The notes: a model not told the origin generated them from the sequence alone. A stretch of DNA of 64,000 nucleotides from Arion vulgaris (GCA_020796225.1 CM036765.1:34996066-35060065); one strand, 5' to 3'; positions 21,860 through 33,750 are shown, numbered from the stretch's first letter. Program-made: numbers and translations.

Positions 21860-22405
21860 GACATGCTACTACTTGAGATCATACACTGGTACTGAATCAT
21901 CCGTGAGATTACAGAAACCAAAATTATTAATGGTGATACATACAATATATTAGAGAAATTAGCGATAGCGTAGACGTTAGAGCACTTGCTTCGTAGGCAC
22001 GTGGTTACATGATTAAACTCCACAGTTGGTGTGGGACTTCTCCCGACTTCAACGGCTCTCAAGTGGATCCAATGTCTACTGTGTACCAAAGAAACACTGA
22101 CAAGTTGGATTCTCCGCAAGGAGTTAATTCTAATTGTTTATGTTTGTTGGCCTACACGCTCTGATATAACAACAAAAAAAGGCTCGACATTGTGTTGCAA
22201 GAAATGGTCTCGGTCTAACAAGGCTTGATCCCAAACATAACAAAGAAACATGTAGTGACAGTTGGCGGGGTGTTGTCCACATCACTCATTGTGTGTTCCG
22301 TTTAAGGAAAAAAAATATTTTAATCTAACACAGTATTTCTCAATATAACTCACGGTATGAAACTGGTTCGTTACTACTATCTTTGTAATAATATAGCAGT
22401 GGGTG
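21860..22405. other. Unassigned DNA
   Basis: 22030-22120 has a modest open frame without a recognisable motif. No array or repeat head seen. Confidence 0.3.
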
Positions 22406-22407
22406 GG

Positions 22408-22902
22408 TGTCTGTAGCTTAGAGGTTCGATTACAACCCAAGAATACCTGGTTCAAACTCTGCAGCGTTTGGAAGAAAATTTGTTCCCGTGGATTATAGAA
22501 ATGAAAATCATGGCATATCCTTTACAGGAAGTAGCCATCAACCACAGTAAACGATTCGTTGATTTTCTAGTCACCACTTATACTTCCAGTAGTTTGCCAT
22601 TTCTTTCTGAACGGTGAGATCGATTTTTACCTTTTGTGAAAATCCCACGGAAACGAATTTGCTTTCAAACTTGCCCACCGTGGGTTTGAACCAGGTACGC
22701 TTGGGTTTGTGATCGAGCTCACTACCGCTTGAGCTACATACGTTCACTGCGGATTACTACGCACGTTAAAAAAACAGATCTCACCGTTCAGAAAGCAATG
22801 GTAAACTACTAAACTTTTAAGAGTGCCTAGAAAATCAACAACTCGTTTACTGGGGCTGATGGTGACGTTATGCACAGGATATGCCACGATTTTCATCTCA
22901 AT
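22408..22902 (+). mobile_element. SINE-3 host copy, split by another SINE-3
   Basis: The 5' part (22408-22499) carries gtgtctgtagcttagaggtt and tacctggttcaaac; the 3' part (about 22766-22902) carries atctcaccgttcagaaagca and ends atatgccacgattttcat. Between them lies a complete copy in the opposite orientation. The break falls within the family's tggaatttttacg segment, and ggatta occurs on both sides, compatible with a short TSD. Confidence 0.75.
22500..22757 (-). mobile_element. SINE-3 copy nested in SINE-3
   Basis: Full-length minus-strand copy: plus-strand order atgaaaatcatggcatatcc, ttgattttctagtcaccact, cacggaaacgaatttgc, gtttgaaccaggta (B box), cttgagctacat (A-box side). It is better preserved than the host copy, consistent with being younger. 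Confidence 0.82.
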
Positions 22903-23244
22903 ATAACACAAATCTAGAAGTCACACATCACGATGTTCTACGATGATGATGATTGTTCTGAGATAATTGTCAGAAACAAATAAATAAATAAAACGCAACA
23001 ACAACAATGTGACACTGAAGATGATATTATATTTATTTGGCACATAATGAAAAGAAAGTTGACAGTATCACATGATATACCGGTAGAGATATGGGATGTC
23101 AACAATATATTGGAAAGAAAACAAGTTGATAACAGAACTTCTAAATACCATTAAACAATGTGTAAAGGGAAAGGAGTGACTACATTGCTTCAGATTTACC
23201 TATATTTATCGATTATTTTCCATAGAAATGTCACGACTTCTGAA
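22903..23244. other. Unassigned DNA
   Basis: No recognisable feature. Confidence 0.3.
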
Positions 23245-23412
23245 TATGAATAATTAGAAATAATCATAGGAATAATCATAGGAATAATCATATGGAATAA
23301 TCATAGAACATAGTGGAATAATCATAGGAATAATCTAGATATATAGGAATAATCATAGGAATAATCATAGGAATAATCACAGGAATAATCATAGGAATAA
23401 TCATAGGAATAA
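23245..23412. repeat. 12-bp tandem repeat, imperfect
   Basis: Repeated ggaataatcata with one interruption near 23295-23340. Confidence 0.9.
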
Positions 23413-23424
23413 AAATCGCTAGTG

Positions 23425-23500
23425 AATCGAACGACGCGGTCAGGATTCGAACACACGAATCAGCGAGCCACAGGAACCATCAGTATGCATACTCTTCAAT
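23425..23500 (-). mobile_element. tRNA-like SINE head fragment
   Basis: On the minus strand gtgtgttcgaatcctgaccg is a strong B-box-like segment preceded by ggttcctgtggctcgctg. It resembles the SINE-5 head without the SINE-5 body. A fragment of a related family is likely. Confidence 0.4.
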
Positions 23501-23914
23501 ATCTGTTGGGGGAGACTGAGCACCTATGGGTCTGCCCGGAGTGCAATGACGTCAGTTTAGTAACCAATAACCAATAACCAATTACACACGATCGTCGGAA
23601 TGCAAGTCAAGCGGCTTGATTACTTTGCCACATAGACTGCCAAGTACCGTAAAAAAATATAATAAACACATCGAATGATCTAGAAAGTCCATGTGTGTTA
23701 ATTAACAATTCAAAAAGAGTCATACAGACTTTCACACAATTTAATTCAATAAATTAAATGCAGAAAAATTTCATTGATAATGATGCTGATAAAAATTGAG
23801 CAACACAGAATACAGCTAAAAACTAATGACGAACGTTGTGTATATTTAGAAAACAGAGAAATAAACAGTGCAATTTAGAAAACACAGAGAGACAGACAGT
23901 GCAATTTATCGATC
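23501..23914. other. Unassigned DNA with a short shared module
   Basis: 23490-23560 (gagcacctatgggt, gtgcaatgacgtcag) resembles 63788-63858 (gagcacctatagtt, gtgcaatgacgttgg). I see nothing recognisable in the remainder. Confidence 0.35.
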
Positions 23915-24095
23915 TTCTTTATCTTCTTCTTTTGTCGTCACACTGTTAGCGGGTTGTTGCTCAGTCTCGTGGTGGTTTTCTGTTTTTGTTTTGTCCTGTT
24001 CTGGTGGCTTGGGTGACTGTTATTTTTACTCTGTGACAGGATTCTGCTATGCCATCTAACCATCTTTTTCTTGGTCGTCCTCTTGCCATATGTTA
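23915..24095 (-). pseudogene. LINE-C 3' end fragment
   Basis: The plus strand reads cttcttcttttgtcgtcaca, then gcgggttgttg, ttctgttttt and tgttctggtggcttgg, the complement of the LINE-C end at 6715-6823 (ccaagccaccagaacagcgc). Further in, tgccatctaaccatcttttt corresponds to the GKPRNRWLDGI coding segment. It supplies an independent copy of the sequence from which the 51-bp array derives. Confidence 0.75.
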
Positions 24096-24190
24096 AAGAG
24101 ATGTAGATAGATAGATAGATAGAGATAGAGATAGAGATAGAGATAGATAGAGATAGAGATAGATAGAGAGAGAGAGAGAGAGAGGGCTAT
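24096..24190. repeat. GATA/GA microsatellite
   Basis: Runs of gata and gaga over about 85 bp. Confidence 0.95.
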
Positions 24191-24459
24191 AGAAGTGGAA
24201 ACATATTTGTATGTGAGCTAGAAAAAAACTATAAATAATGTTCAACAAATTAAGGCCTCTACGTCATCGAATGTTAGAAAACTTTCCACATGGAAAACAA
24301 ATTACTAGTTTGTCAACACGCAGCAGCTATTAGAAATGTAAATTCGTTAGGAAATTCCTATAATGAGCGGGAAAATAATGTGTTCTATATCTATAGCCTG
24401 TTATATTAATTCTTTGCACTGATAACATATTGAGACACAAAAGAGAGAGAGAGAGAGAG

Positions 24460-24815
24460 CACGGGCGGCTCGTCATTAAGGGCCAGTGGGGCCCGGCCTC
24501 ACCAAAAATATTGAATAACCCGTACTTATTATTTTAGACATTATTTGTTCATAATTATTACTTTCAACGAGATACTGATTAGCTTTGAAAATTGATATAT
24601 AACGCTGAAATATCATACACAGGCTGAAATTTGAAATTCATAATCTTTTACCCCTAACTAGTATACGCACCTGGTCATTAGGGGCCAGTAAGAACCGCCC
24701 CCAAACCAAAAGAATTAACGTGTACTTATTAGTTTAAAAATTATGTTTTCGTAATTATGACTTTTAACTTGACACTGATTAGCTTTGAAAATTGAATATA
24801 TAACACTAAAATATA
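24460..24815. repeat. Direct pair of an about 150-bp dispersed sequence
   Basis: First member 24468-24615 and second 24672-24812, about 200 bp apart. Shared phrases are ggtcattaggggccagt-like, cgtacttattattttag, actgattagctttgaaaatt and atataacnctaaaata. The copies differ by many substitutions. It may be a segmental duplication or two copies of an old element; I see no terminal inverted repeats or TSD. Confidence 0.65.
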
Positions 24816-25430
24816 AATATATCAGAATAATAGAACAATCCTGTTATTTATATAAAAATCTCCTTATTAAAAATATTACATATACTTAAGCTCATCATTT
24901 TGCCTCTAATACTTCAAGCATTGTTCCGTGCACTATTTCTGGTGTTAGTTTACAAGTTATTCTCTAAGATGTTACATTGCGACCTCTGACCTTTGATCGC
25001 TATTGCAATGATAATAGCTAAAACAATGCCATTTTAATTCAGCCGGAAGATATATTCATTCTTAAGCAGCCAAACTACTTTCCAGATTAACGAATCTCTA
25101 GCTTAAATAATCCGTTTAATTATCGATTGAATCCCCAATTTTATATAAAATAGTATAAAATTATAGAAAATAATAGTGCTAAATAACAAACCATCATAGA
25201 ATAAGATTAGTTTTATGGAATTGTCCCTTGCATTAATACATCTTGTCTACAGCAATAAATATCACGACATTCGTGACCTCTGAGCTTGGTTACCCTGTTT
25301 GTCCGCTATCCGTGAACTCTAACCGGTCGACTGACGTTACTTGATATAGGTTAGCTAGTTTACCATTTTTAATGGTGAGATTGTACAAATGTACCCAATT
25401 TTCCTTCGCACAGTTGTCAACTGAGCTGAG
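24816..25430. other. Unassigned AT-rich DNA
   Basis: No recognisable feature. Confidence 0.3.
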
Positions 25431-25436
25431 TTGAGC

Positions 25437-25560
25437 GAAACACGTAAAAAGCATTTAAAATAAATTACAAAGTACTAGAGATTTATAAAATACAAAAACT
25501 ATGACAATACAAAGAAACGTTTCGACCAAATTGCCTTTATCAAGCAAAGAATACAACAGA
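25437..25560 (-). mobile_element. HH element fragment (hammerhead-like core)
   Basis: On the minus strand cttgataaaggcaatttggt is followed by cgaaacgtttctttgtattg and later tactttgtaatttat and tttacgtgtttcgc. The order matches the copies at 41337-41629 and 58827-58919. Stem II is weaker here (ggca versus ggcc). Confidence 0.6.
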
Positions 25561-25597
25561 AGTGAAGAATTTCACTTCTTTCACAGTACACTACATA

Positions 25598-25670
25598 TAA
25601 GATGAAAATCGTGGCATATCCTTTACAGGACGTAGCCATCAACCACGGCAAACGAGTTGTTTTCTACGTT
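25598..25670 (-). mobile_element. SINE-3 3' fragment
   Basis: gatgaaaatcgtggcatatc, ctttacaggacgtagccatc and aaccacggcaaacgagttgt are the plus-strand reading of the family 3' end. The head is absent. Confidence 0.7.
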
Positions 25671-25734
25671 TAACACAGAGATTTTATATTGCAGCATCAC
25701 CTTATATGTTTACGATGCCCTGATCTCATTCACA

Positions 25735-25935
25735 AGTTCGTGGTTTGTTGTCATTTGGGGGCCGCATTTTCAATTTGCGTTCCAGACAAATAAAAAAAAA
25801 AATAGTATTCTCTAGGTGCTCCTGTCGTTTGATGTGTCCGAAATATTTAATTGTCCTTGATTTTATGTTATTTAATAGCCAACTCTCTTTAGTATCAAGC
25901 TCTTGCAGAACAAAAGCATTTGTTCTTTTCCTAAA
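25735..25935 (-). pseudogene. LINE-D type C-terminal fragment
   Basis: Minus strand: RTNAFVLQELDTKESWLLNN, IKSRTIKYFGHIKRQEHLE. The IKYFGHIKR motif matches the FCHVKRH and YCGHIKRH motifs of the fragments at 20905 and 51560. It is short and truncated on both sides. Confidence 0.75.
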
Positions 25936-26770
25936 AGGGGTAATGGGGTCTAAGGCGCATAGGGACAACGTTGCGCCAGGATTAGGAGCTGACAGTAGCA
26001 AAGATCTTACTCCACCTCCACGTGATGACCCTGAAACAGACAACGGTTCCTGTCTGACTAAGCGGGTAGGGATCAAGGTAGAGCTACTCTGGTATAAGTA
26101 GTGATGCAGACGCAGTTAAATTGGATACGATCCGCTCGCAACACAGACGAGCAGAATCCCAGAGTGACTTTTAATGCACAGTGAGATAGAAATGGGTAAG
26201 GTATCGCCCAGTAGAACAATGTGAGCACAAGTGACGGAAAAAAGGGACGGGCCCAGTCGGTGGACGAGGGCACAAGCAGAAATGGGCGAATGAGCACCAA
26301 AAATAAACGCGAGGGCGAGCCTCGAAGATGGTTCTCCATCCAGAGAGCAATAACCGTGTTTACCCTCGCAGATAACTACTACTGCCTTGTAGTTGATTGG
26401 GGACAATCAAAGGCTAGTGGAACAAACCGTACACAAAACTGAACGGCAGGCAAACCAAGCAGTTCCCCCTTCCCCCAAAAAGACTGGTAAACTGGGCAGA
26501 TGACGCTCAACAACCCGGGATGGAAGGTTGTCTAAGGGTAGCTACTCTAAAAGAAAATAGCAACCTGCTGCCTTGCAGGTCGGCTGGTGACAGTCCGAGG
26601 CGACGGAGAGCGAACCCAGTAAACGCTGGCTAAAACCGGACACATCGCCGAAGAATAAGCACCAGAGCTCCAAATGGCGCTAAAGATGTGACGAAATACA
26701 CCCATGCTAATGCTGCATGAATCAGATCTCCACATGAAAGCAGAATTTATGGGGAAATCTGGTACATCAG
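25936..26770. other. GC-richer segment, possible retroelement 5' region
   Basis: Composition differs sharply from the AT-rich flanks (for example ggtcggctggtgacagtccg and ggcgacggagagcgaaccc). Frames of 70-118 codons occur on both strands without recognisable motifs. A LINE 5' untranslated region is possible, but I cannot show it. Confidence 0.3.
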
Positions 26771-26970
26771 TCTAAGCGATGATCGCGCGATCGAGAGAGA
26801 GAGAGTGAAATAAAGAGAGAGAGAGAGAGAGAGAGAGAAAAAGGGGTTATAACTTCCCGGAATAGACAAGAAATAGTAAATACTTCAAAAACCCCAATTT
26901 TTCCGAAATTTTTGCCGGGCTCCGTCAAGAACAATAACCACGAGCCGCCACTGAGAGAGAGAGAGCTCGA
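26771..26970. repeat. GA microsatellite clusters
   Basis: GA runs at 26794-26840 and 26952-26966, separated by unique sequence. The intervening 26850-26950 is unremarkable. Confidence 0.85.
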
Positions 26971-28079
26971 TAGGAATTTTAAATAGAGAGACCGCATTAG
27001 CAATTTATGCAATGATAAACACTGCTGATAAAGACATGTTGAAAATAACTGAAGGATGTGGTTCATACTGTAGTTTATAAGTAGAAAAGAAATTTGATAA
27101 TACGTTATCAAGGACACTTCTCTTTGTTCATTCATGACGTGAAATTAATGGACTCATCATGTTGAACATGTTAATGTAATCCAAAGATATTAGTGTACTT
27201 CCTTGTTGTTTATTTATCTCCTTCTTGATCTTCCTGGTTCGTTCAGACCTAATCTAGCGCTTCTGTAGGGACACAGTAGTTGTAATTATCAAGTATTCCA
27301 CATTGATCTTGTGTGAATCACAGTGTTGAACCATAGATAATTAGCAAAAATGTATGATATTCTGCCTTAATCTGAAAGCAGTCCACTGAAGTTTGAAGAA
27401 GTAAGTGACTGGTCATTGGGTACTCACACAGCAAGGTAGAGTTATGTGATATGTGACAGCTGTCTGGAATGATGATTTGCTTTCTGTTCAAGTGTTTTAA
27501 AGAAATTGATATTTTACTGGCTTAAGATATTATGCCCTACACGAGACAGTAGTCTTAATGATATTTCGTGTCAACGTTTAGGAATTGACTATTTGTTGAG
27601 TTACAATACTTAGTTAACTACATATTTGGACAACCTTTCTATAAAAAATGAGATTTGTTTCCCTACAAGAGGAGAAATTATGGATATGTCAGTGCAATGA
27701 AGCTATTCCAAAGAAAACGAAGATGAGCATACACTCTAGAAACAACATTCAATCACAACTCTTGAGTTGAAACACCGTAATTGGAGACAGATCTTAGGAA
27801 AGAAATATATCGAGAAGTCAAACAATCGATGTTTCAAAGGATTGTGTAGTCAGCCATACCCCTGGGAAACTTGACCAAATAAAACAGCGCTGTATCTAGT
27901 CAGTCGCTAGCTCTGCAGAGGGTAAATGGAAAGTTGTTTTGGAGAAATACCACTAGTGATAAAATATAGACTATATGGAGTTCACTATTGCATATAGAGA
28001 AAGAGATTCTGCACAAGCTTTATGTCGATATCAGACATTCTGAACGAAAATATTTCAGTATGGAAACTTTATTGTCAAG
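26971..28079. other. Unassigned DNA, longest stretch without repeats in the left half
   Basis: No domain, tRNA head, microsatellite or tandem unit stands out over about 1.1 kb. If the window holds a host intron or regulatory DNA it could be here, but the sequence gives no positive sign. Confidence 0.3.
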
Positions 28080-28094
28080 CATCAGCACGGCGTA

Positions 28095-28367
28095 AAAAAA
28101 AGTAAAGGAACCCTTTCATACCTCGTGGTATATAGGTCAATACAGTGTTAGTCCTGTATTTTTCATTGACCGTCGCACACGATGGGTGATGTGGTCAGCA
28201 TCACGCCGGCCGCCTTTACTTTCCCAGAGCATGCCTGGTACCCAGTTGAGGCTGGGTCGACCTGAGAGCCGTCGCGGTCGGAAAAATTCCACGCACACTG
28301 CGGGAGCTGAACCTAGACCACCAGCCTTGCGAAGCGAGTTCACTAACAACTACGCTACAGCGGCTCT
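28095..28367 (-). mobile_element. SINE-2 full-length copy with 15-bp TSD
   Basis: TSD catcagcacggcgta at 28080-28094 and 28368-28382. On the minus strand the head reads gagccgctgtagcgtagttg and ctaggttcagctcccgc (B-box-like), and the tail ends ggttcctttacttttttt. At about 273 bp it is close to the copy at 34801-35082. Confidence 0.96.
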
Positions 28368-28382
28368 CATCAGCACGGCGTA

Positions 28383-28671
28383 CTTACATTCAAATGTTTC
28401 CAATTACAAAATTGCAAAGTGAGGTTTATAGGTTGTAATAAAAATGCGAACGCAGAAGAAGACGAAGCTATTGATATTTAATTGTGCTTCGTTCTCATTA
28501 CATGATCTAGTTATTATATTCTATTTGCCTCTTCACATATTTCATGGCAGATGTGATTTTCATATTTTTCTGATGATCTGCAGACAAAAATGTAATAGAC
28601 AGACAAAAAGCTAACAGCATTTCAGAAAATCAAGAGAATTCCAAGCAACAAGCTCTTGTCATAAGAAAGAT
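28383..28671. other. Unassigned AT-rich DNA
   Basis: Contains aatgcgaacgcagaagaaga (28443-28462), resembling the end of the LINE-A 3' region, but too short to call. Confidence 0.3.
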
Positions 28672-28915
28672 ATTTAATGGGTCTAAAGTTGAAGGATTTC
28701 TTCATTGTACCGAGTTTGATCCCATATGGCTCGGTCCTCTTTCGCAACAAAAATGGCACTTCACAAGCCGAGAGTATTATACAAAGCGCGAACACCATAG
28801 CCCGGCAATAATATAGGGTCTCTGGAAACAATGCACCGAGTGGATAGAACAAGGCTGTGAGGTTCAAAAACATAACCTTCAGAGCTCAAGTCAAAGGTTT
28901 AACTACTTAGTCTTA
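28672..28915 (-). mobile_element. SINE-5 copy
   Basis: The plus strand carries ttcttcattgtaccgagttt, atggctcggtcctctttcgc, attatacaaagcgcgaacac and a degenerate head ending aggtttaactacttagtctt. The matching copy at 1-245 has the head gcttaaccacgtagcc. The head merges directly into a 20-bp tandem repeat. Confidence 0.8.
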
Positions 28916-29354
28916 GGTTTAACTATGATCCCAAGAAAATACTTCAGGTTATAAACATTACTATCTAGTTTAGGTTTAAACAATCATCTTGAGTTTCAGA
29001 GTTAGTAGAACATTTCTATCTTGATGTGTTCAGGTTTAAAACAAATTTACTATCTATGTTCAGAGTTTAGACAAATTACTATTGAGTTTCAGAGTTTATA
29101 ACAAATACTTTGATGTTTAGGTTTAAACTTTACTTTGATGTGTTAGGTTTAACAAATTACTATGGTTTAGAGTTATAAACAATCTACTTGAGTGCTTCAG
29201 AGTTTATAACTACTTAGTTTAGGTTTAACATACTTTAGTCTTAGGTTTAACTACTTAGTCTTAGGTTTAACTACTTAGTCTTAGGTTTAACTACTTAGTC
29301 TTAGGTTTAACTACTTAGTCTTAGGTTTAACTACTTAGTCTTAGGTTTAACTAA
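28892..29354. repeat. 20-bp tandem repeat from the SINE-5 head, partly scrambled
   Basis: 29215-29352 holds about seven units of aggtttaactacttagtctt. The unit equals the tRNA-like head of the adjacent SINE-5. Between 28920 and 29215 the sequence is a ragged mixture of this unit and pieces of the 39-bp unit to the right (tcagagtttataac, actatctatgtt), with many small deletions. That may reflect real decay or assembly error. Confidence 0.8.
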
Positions 29355-32300
29355 GTTATAAGAAACAATACTTTGATGTCAGAGTTATATAGAGAACATT
29401 TACTATCTTGATGTGTTCAGAGTTATATAGAAACAAATTTACTATCTTGATGTGTTCAGAGTTATATAGAAACAAATTTACTATGTTGATGTGTTCAGAG
29501 TTATAGTAGAACAAATTTACTATGTTGATGTGTTCAGAGTTATATAGAACAATTTACTATCTTGATGTGTTCAGAGTTATATAGAACAATTTACTATCTT
29601 GATGTGTTCAGAGTTATATAGAAACAAATTTACTATCTTGATGTGTTCAGAGTTATATAGAAACAAATTTACTATGTTGATGTGTTCAGAGTTATATAGA
29701 AACAAATTTACTATGTTGATGTGTTCAGAGTTATATAGAAACACATTTACTATGTTGATGTGTTCAGAGTTATATAGAAACAAATTTACTATGTTGATGT
29801 GTTCAGAGTTATATAGAAAAAACATTTACTATCTTGATGTGTTCAGAGTTAGTAGAGACAAATTTACTATTTGATGTGTTCAGAGTTATGTAGAGACACA
29901 TTTACTATCTTGATGTGTTCAGAGTTAGGTAGAGACACATTTACTATCTTGATGTGTTCAGAGTTATATAGAGAAAATTTACTATCTTGATGTGTTCAGA
30001 GTTATTAGAACACATTTACTATGTTGATGTGTTCAGAGTTATATAGAAACAAATTTACTATCTTGATGTGTTCAGAGTTATATAGAAACACATTTACTAT
30101 CTTGATGTGTTCAGAGTTAGGTAGAGACAAAATTTACTATGTTGATGTGTTCAGAGTTATATAGAACAATTTACTATCTTGATGTGTTCAGAGTTAAGAA
30201 AAAATTTACTATCTTGATGTGTTCAGAGTTAGGTAGAAACATTTACTATGTTGATGTGTTCAGAGTTATATAGAAACAAATTTACTATCTTGATGTGTTC
30301 AGAGTTATATAGAAACATTTACTATCTTGATGTGTTCAGAGTTATATAGAGACACATTTACTATGTTGATGTGTTCAGAGTTATATAGAAACACATTTAC
30401 TATCTTGATGTGTTCAGAGTTATATAGAAACAAATTTACTATCTTGATGTGTTCAGAGTTAGGTAGAGACAAATTTACTATGTTGATGTGTTCAGAGTTA
30501 TATAGAAACAAATTTACTATCTTGATGTGTTCAGAGTTATATAGAAACAAATTTACTATCTTGATGTGTTCAGAGTTAGGTAGAAACAAATTTACTATGT
30601 TGATGTGTTCAGAATTATTAGAAACAAATTTACTATCTTGATGTGTTCAGAGTTATATAGAAACAAATTTACTATCTTGATGTGTTCAGAGTTAGGTAGA
30701 GACAAATTTACTATGTTGATGTGTTCAGAGTTATGTAGAAACAATTTACTATCTTGATGTGTTCAGAGTTATGTAGAAACAAATTTACTATCTTGATGTG
30801 TTCAGAGTTAGTAGAAACACATTTACTATCTTGATGTGTTCAGAGTTATGTAGAAACAATTTACTATCTTGATGTGTTCAGAGTTATTAGAACAAATTTA
30901 CTATCTTGATGTGTTCAGAGTTAGTAGAAACAATTTACTATCTTGATGTGTTCAGAGTTATATAGAAACAAATTTACTATCTTGATGTGTTCAGAGTTAT
31001 ATAGAAACAAATTTACTATCTTGATGTGTTCAGAGTTAGGTAGAGACAAATTTACTATCTTGATGTGTTCAGAGTTAGGTAGAGACAAATTTACTATGTT
31101 GATGTGTTCAGAGTTATTAGAACAAATTTACTATCTTGATGTGTTCAGAGTTATATAGAAACAAATTTACTATGTTGATGTGTTCAGAGTTATATAGAAA
31201 CAATTTACTATCTTGATGTTCAGAGTTATATGAACAAATTTACTATTTGATGTTTTCAGAGTTAGTAGACAATTTACTATGTTGATGTGTTCAGAGTTAT
31301 ATAGAGACACATTTACTATGTTGATGTGTTCAGAGTTATATAGAAACAAATTTACTATCTTGATGTGTTCAGAGTTAGGTAGAAACAAATTTACTATGTT
31401 GATGTGTTCAGAGTTATATAGAAACAAATTTACTATCTTGATGTGTTCAGAGTTATATAGAAAAATTTACTATCTTGATGCAGTTATATAGAACAAATTT
31501 ACTATCTTGATGTGTTCAGAGTTATATAGAAACAAATTTATTATCTTGATGTGTTCAGAGTTATATAGAAACAAATTTACTATCTTGATGTGTTCAGAGT
31601 TATATAGAAACAAATTTACTATCTTGATGTGTTCAGAGTTATATAGAAACAAATTTACTATGTTGATGTGTCAGAGTTATATAGAAACAAATTTACTATC
31701 TTGATGTGTTCAGAGTTATATAGAAACAAATTTACTATCTTGATGTGTTCAGAGTTAGTAGAACAAATTTACTATTTGATGTGTTCAGAGTTATATGAAA
31801 CAAATTTACTATCTTGATGTGTTCAGAGTTAAGTAGAGACAATTTACTATCTTGATGTGTTCAGAGTTAGGTAGAACAATTTACTATTTGATGTGTTCAG
31901 AGTTATATAGAAACAAATTTACTATCTTGATGTGTTCAGAGTTAGTAGAGAACATTTACTATCTTGATGTGTTCAGAGTTATGTAGAGACAAATTTACTA
32001 TGTTGATGTGTTCAGTAAGAACAATTTTACTATCGTGTCAGAGTTAATACAATTTACTATCTTGATGTGTTCAGAGTTATATAGAAACAAATTTACTATG
32101 TTGATGTTAGTTAGAACATTCTATCTGATGTTATTTATATGAAACAAATTTACTATCTTGATGTTGAGTTAGTGAACAAATTTACTATGTGATGTTATTA
32201 TATAGAACATTTACTATGTTGATGTGTTCAGAGTTATATAGAAACAAAATTTACTATATTGATGTGTTCAGAGTTATAGAAACAATTTACTATGTTGATG

Positions 32301-33005
32301 TGTTCAGAGTTATATAGATACATCATCACTTTACTATCTTGATGTGTTCAGAGTTATAGAACACATTTACTATCTTGATGTGTTCAGAGTTATGTAGAGA
32401 CAAATTTACTATGTTGATGTGTTCAGAGTTATATAGAAACAAATTTATTATCTTGATGTGTTCAGAGTTATATAGAAACAAATTTATTATCTTGATGTGT
32501 TCAGAGTTATATAGAAACAAATTTATTATCTTGATGTGTTCAGAATTATGTAGAGACACATTTACTATCTTGATGTGTTCAGAGTTATATAGAGACAAAT
32601 TTACTATCTTGATGTGTTCAGAGTTATATAGAAACAAATTTACTATATTGATGTGTTCAGAGTTATATAGAAACAAATTTACTATTTGATGTGTTCAGAG
32701 TTAGTAGAAACAATTTACTATCTTGATGTGTTCAGAGTTAGGTAGAAACAAATTTACTATCTTGATGTGTTCAGAGTTATATAGAAACAAATTTACTATC
32801 TTGATGTGTTCAGAGTTAGGTAGAGACACATTTACTATCTTGATGTGTTCAGAGTTAGGTAGAGACAAATTTACTATCTTGATGTGTTCAGAGTTAGGTA
32901 GAGACAAATTTACTATCTTGATGTGTTCAGAGTTAGGTAGAAACAAATTTACTATCTTGATGTGTTCAGAGTTATATAGAAACAAATTTACTATGTTGAT
33001 GTGAG
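29355..33005. repeat. 39-bp tandem array, about 90-95 units
   Basis: Unit ttactatcttgatgtgttca plus gagttatatagaaacaaat. Main variants are ctt/gtt, tatatag/taggtag and aaacaaat/gagacaca. Units of 39 bp keep a 13-codon frame open in patches on both strands. Patches of poor units with small deletions lie at 29950-30240, 31205-31275 and 32020-32230, while other blocks are nearly perfect. Confidence 0.96.
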
Positions 33006-33591
33006 CAGTGAAAAAGAAATAAACACTTCAGAAAATCCCTCAAGGTCACAGAAATATGCTTTTGTTAAAGACTAATAGAAATAAAATTGACAATGAAAAT
33101 GTAAAAAAATGACGATTTTGAGTGAGGTCGACGCACTCTATTAATTATTTTATTTCTACTCCATACATTTTATTGTTGTCCTTCGATTATTGACCCAAGC
33201 ATTTCTCTGAAGACGTCCACTCTCTCCAGCTCTTATTGATTCGCACTTTTTATCACTTGTTTACCAATACAATAGTTGGATGCTTCCCGTTGGGATGTTT
33301 GTCATGGTCAATGCTGTGTTTACTTCTAGTGCTATTCATCAAGCAATCTGCCTATGAAGTTTCTTGCTTGTTTGTTTTAAACCTCTAAAAAGCTCACATT
33401 TTCCATATTTTCCCACGTTGCAATGAGAAGATCCTTCTATTGTTTGTTCTCACACACAAGAGACGGTTTAAAAGCGGTGCGGGGATCAATGCAATGAGTT
33501 CTGGATGATCCTATATAAGGTCTACATGTGGCTACAATGGTATCACAGGCACTCAAACGTTCTTTATCTCTAGAAATGTGTTCTGAATGAT
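33006..33591. other. Unassigned DNA
   Basis: No recognisable domain or repeat. A 152-codon minus-strand frame (33437-33895) extends into it, but its middle is SINE-5 sequence. Confidence 0.35.
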
Positions 33592-33750
33592 CTTTTCCAG
33601 AAACCCCTAGGATTGTTGCCAAAGCTACGAAGTTCGTGATTTTTCCAATACTCTCGGCAAGTGGTATGCCATTTCTGCAGAGTGAGACCGAGTCACATGG
33701 GGTTAAAACACCCGCTACAATGAAGTCAATTCCACTTAGCCACAGGCCCC
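33592..33750 (+). mobile_element. SINE-5 body fragment
   Basis: Contains cctaggattgttgccaaagc, ttttccaatactctcggcaa, tgccatttctgcagagtgag and caatgaagtcaattcc, the reverse of the body at 1-150. The tRNA-like head is missing. Confidence 0.8.
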
